6,607 nt of DNA. Source: Spirochaetaceae bacterium (GTDB lineage: Bacteria; Spirochaetota; Spirochaetia; UBA9216). A model generated the notes under the pieces. That model worked only from the letters and a program-made list of their open reading frames with translations, was not told where the DNA came from and searched no databases. Every line of letters starts with the position of its first letter. Positions within the stretch are counted from its first letter, which is position 1. This document shows, one piece after another, positions 5,734 to 6,607 of this stretch. The stretch covers positions 1-6,607 of the forward strand of contig JAQQAK010000287.1 in the NCBI GenBank assembly GCA_028527945.1. Direction: 5' to 3'. Position numbers and translations under genes: made by a program.

Positions 5734-5987
5734 GTGCTCATCAATCCCTTTAATACATTCCTGGCATCTTTACCGATTGCACCATTTTGAATCTCTTCAC
5801 GGGCTTCGTTAAGTTTTTGATAAAGTTCAATTCTGGCAAGTTGTTTTTCATAATACTCGATTGACATAACAACCATATCGCCATTGCCATTCTTTGTAAG
5901 AAAGATTGGTTGTTCATCAGAATGAACGGCTTCTGAGATACTTGTAAAATTATTACGAAGATCTGAAATTGGTCTTATAATTGGCAT
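5730..5987 (-). CDS. Phd/YefM-family antitoxin
   Basis: This 85-residue protein is intact and of typical family length. The N-terminal part shows the Phd/YefM DNA-binding fold: MPIIRPISDLRNNFTSISEAV, then the strand QPIFLTKNGNGDMVVMSIEYYEK ending near residue 48. The charged helical tail (LARIELYQKLNEAREEIQ and onward) is the part that normally wraps the toxin. The start is ATG 5987-5985 with AGGAG seven bases upstream. Its stop overlaps the toxin start as ATGA. The protein should repress its own promoter through the inverted repeat at 5998-6019. Since the toxin gene next to it is broken, it is now an orphan antitoxin, kept either as a repressor, as protection against a related toxin elsewhere, or only because decay is recent. 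Confidence 0.93.
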   Translation of the reverse strand: MPIIRPISDLRNNFTSISEAVHSDEQPIFLTKNGNGDMVVMSIEYYEKQLARIELYQKLNEAREEIQNGAIGKDARNVLKGLMST

Positions 5988-5997
5988 ATCAAACTCC

Positions 5998-6029
5998 TGT
6001 TATCATAATAATGATAACATAAAGGTAAA
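5998..6029 (-). promoter_or_regulatory. Promoter and autoregulatory operator of the antitoxin gene
   Basis: A perfect inverted repeat, TGTTATCAT-AATA-ATGATAACA, occupies 5998-6019, ending just upstream of the AGGAG ribosome site. On the minus strand TATGAT (6007-6002) serves as the -10 box and TTTACC (6029-6024) as a fair -35 box, 16 bases apart. The repeat covers the -10 and most of the spacer, so a bound Phd/YefM dimer would block RNA polymerase, as in other antitoxin operons. Confidence 0.7.
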
Positions 6030-6543
6030 TTAATGGTAGCTCCATTCATAAGACATCTCCATCAGAAACTTACAATGTGCCCTCTGAGAGGAAAGATTTC
6101 GGGGAAGCTTTCTATTGTGCAGCCATGAGCTTTGATATCTATTTAAGGAGCTTAGTAGTATAGTTCTTAGGCAAATAGTTCTGAATTGTAAGGTTATGGG
6201 GCTTGATAATAAGGAAAAAGGATTATAGTCTAATAGCCTATACAAGTAAAGGCCGTTAGGGACTCAATTGTAAATTTTAAGAGAATGTTAACACATTTAA
6301 GGATTGCCCAGTTAAGGCTTGAGTTAGGTGAAATAAAGGAGGTGCAGGTTTAGTTGCATGGATCTTGGAAATCAAAATCCAGACCAAATACTTTATTTAT
6401 AAATATTAAGGCTCTATTATTAAAAGATTTTAATTGTAGCTACAGAATATTATAGTTTTTTAAAAAAGTTATTATTGCAAACTTCATGGCTGGCTTCATT
6501 TTTGTTCCGGCGAAGAAGAATTAATTCTCAATAAGGTTGATAT
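6030..6543. other. Intergenic region with no clear gene
   Basis: About 510 AT-rich bases hold no supported gene. A 44-codon plus-strand frame at 6029-6163 (SERKDFGEAFYCAAMSFDIYLRSLV within it) reads in a coding-like way, but it has no start or ribosome site and may be a remnant. A very strong ribosome-site sequence AAAGGAGGTG is at 6335-6344, followed only by a TTG or ATG opening frames of 33 and 14 codons. The minus-strand frame at 6030-6245 starts with TTG, lacks a ribosome site and looks spurious. Confidence 0.5.
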
Positions 6544-6607
6544 ATGTTAGTAGACCATTTATTAAGAAAATATCCAGAGCAAGATTATGAAATAAAGCAA
6601 AAAATGG
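6544..6607 (+). CDS. Start of an unidentified gene, truncated by window edge
   Basis: An ATG at 6544 is preceded by AAGG seven bases upstream and by an in-frame TGA, and opens a frame that stays free of stops to the window end: MLVDHLLRKYPEQDYEIKQKM. Only 21 codons are visible, too few to assign a family. The length of clear frame is short, so the call rests mainly on the ribosome site and spacing. Confidence 0.5.
   Translation, partial: MLVDHLLRKYPEQDYEIKQKM

Noticed and set aside
5563..5790. 75-codon plus-strand frame opposite the toxin and antitoxin
   Set aside because: It overlaps the antitoxin and the toxin remnant on the opposite strand, has no ribosome site, and its sequence resembles no family.
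6030..6245. 71-codon minus-strand frame upstream of the antitoxin
   Set aside because: It begins with TTG without a ribosome site, runs into the antitoxin promoter, and has the Leu/Ser/Arg-rich composition of a random frame.

Overview
The window looks like a chromosomal piece from a low-GC spirochete, most likely a gut or rumen Treponema. The reasons are the secreted binding protein whose mature end starts GGQQE (a treponemal habit), a tRNA with no encoded CCA, the AT-rich intergenic DNA, and the style of the Rhs core. This assignment is inference; there is no rRNA or other firm marker.

Layout: (1) 1-891, minus: the N-terminal 297 residues of a secreted ABC-transporter sugar-binding protein, cut by the window edge. 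(2) 892-1376: an AT-rich gap with a perfect 7-7-7 inverted repeat and a possible promoter for that gene. (3) 1377-1488, plus: a CAU-anticodon tRNA (probably tRNA-Ile2) with its own promoter and a strong intrinsic terminator. (4) 1615-3365, minus: an orphan Rhs C-terminal cassette. It is a short piece of Rhs core ending in the DPTGL junction, joined to a ~200-residue candidate toxin domain, followed with a 4-base overlap by a lipoprotein with ankyrin-like repeats that is the likely immunity protein. The core piece carries an in-frame 66-bp insert made of two hairpins. (5) 3366-3696: no clear gene, but a dense cluster of nested inverted repeats. (6) 3697-5464, plus: an AraC-family regulator followed by a 10-TM EamA/DMT exporter. 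(7) 5441-5987, minus: a Phd/YefM antitoxin with a clean autoregulatory operator, followed by a RelE/ParE toxin gene broken by about three frameshifts. (8) 5988-6543: mostly empty. (9) 6544 to the end, plus: the start of an unidentified gene.

How the parts fit: the stretch between the tRNA and the last gene reads as an accessory region. It holds a toxin/immunity cassette without its delivery shell, a decayed toxin-antitoxin pair, and many short-loop palindromes. The regulator and exporter probably form a small functional unit. The most unusual observation is the palindromic insert within the Rhs reading frame, which resembles the in-frame palindromic elements known from Rickettsia, together with similar short-loop hairpins elsewhere in the window.
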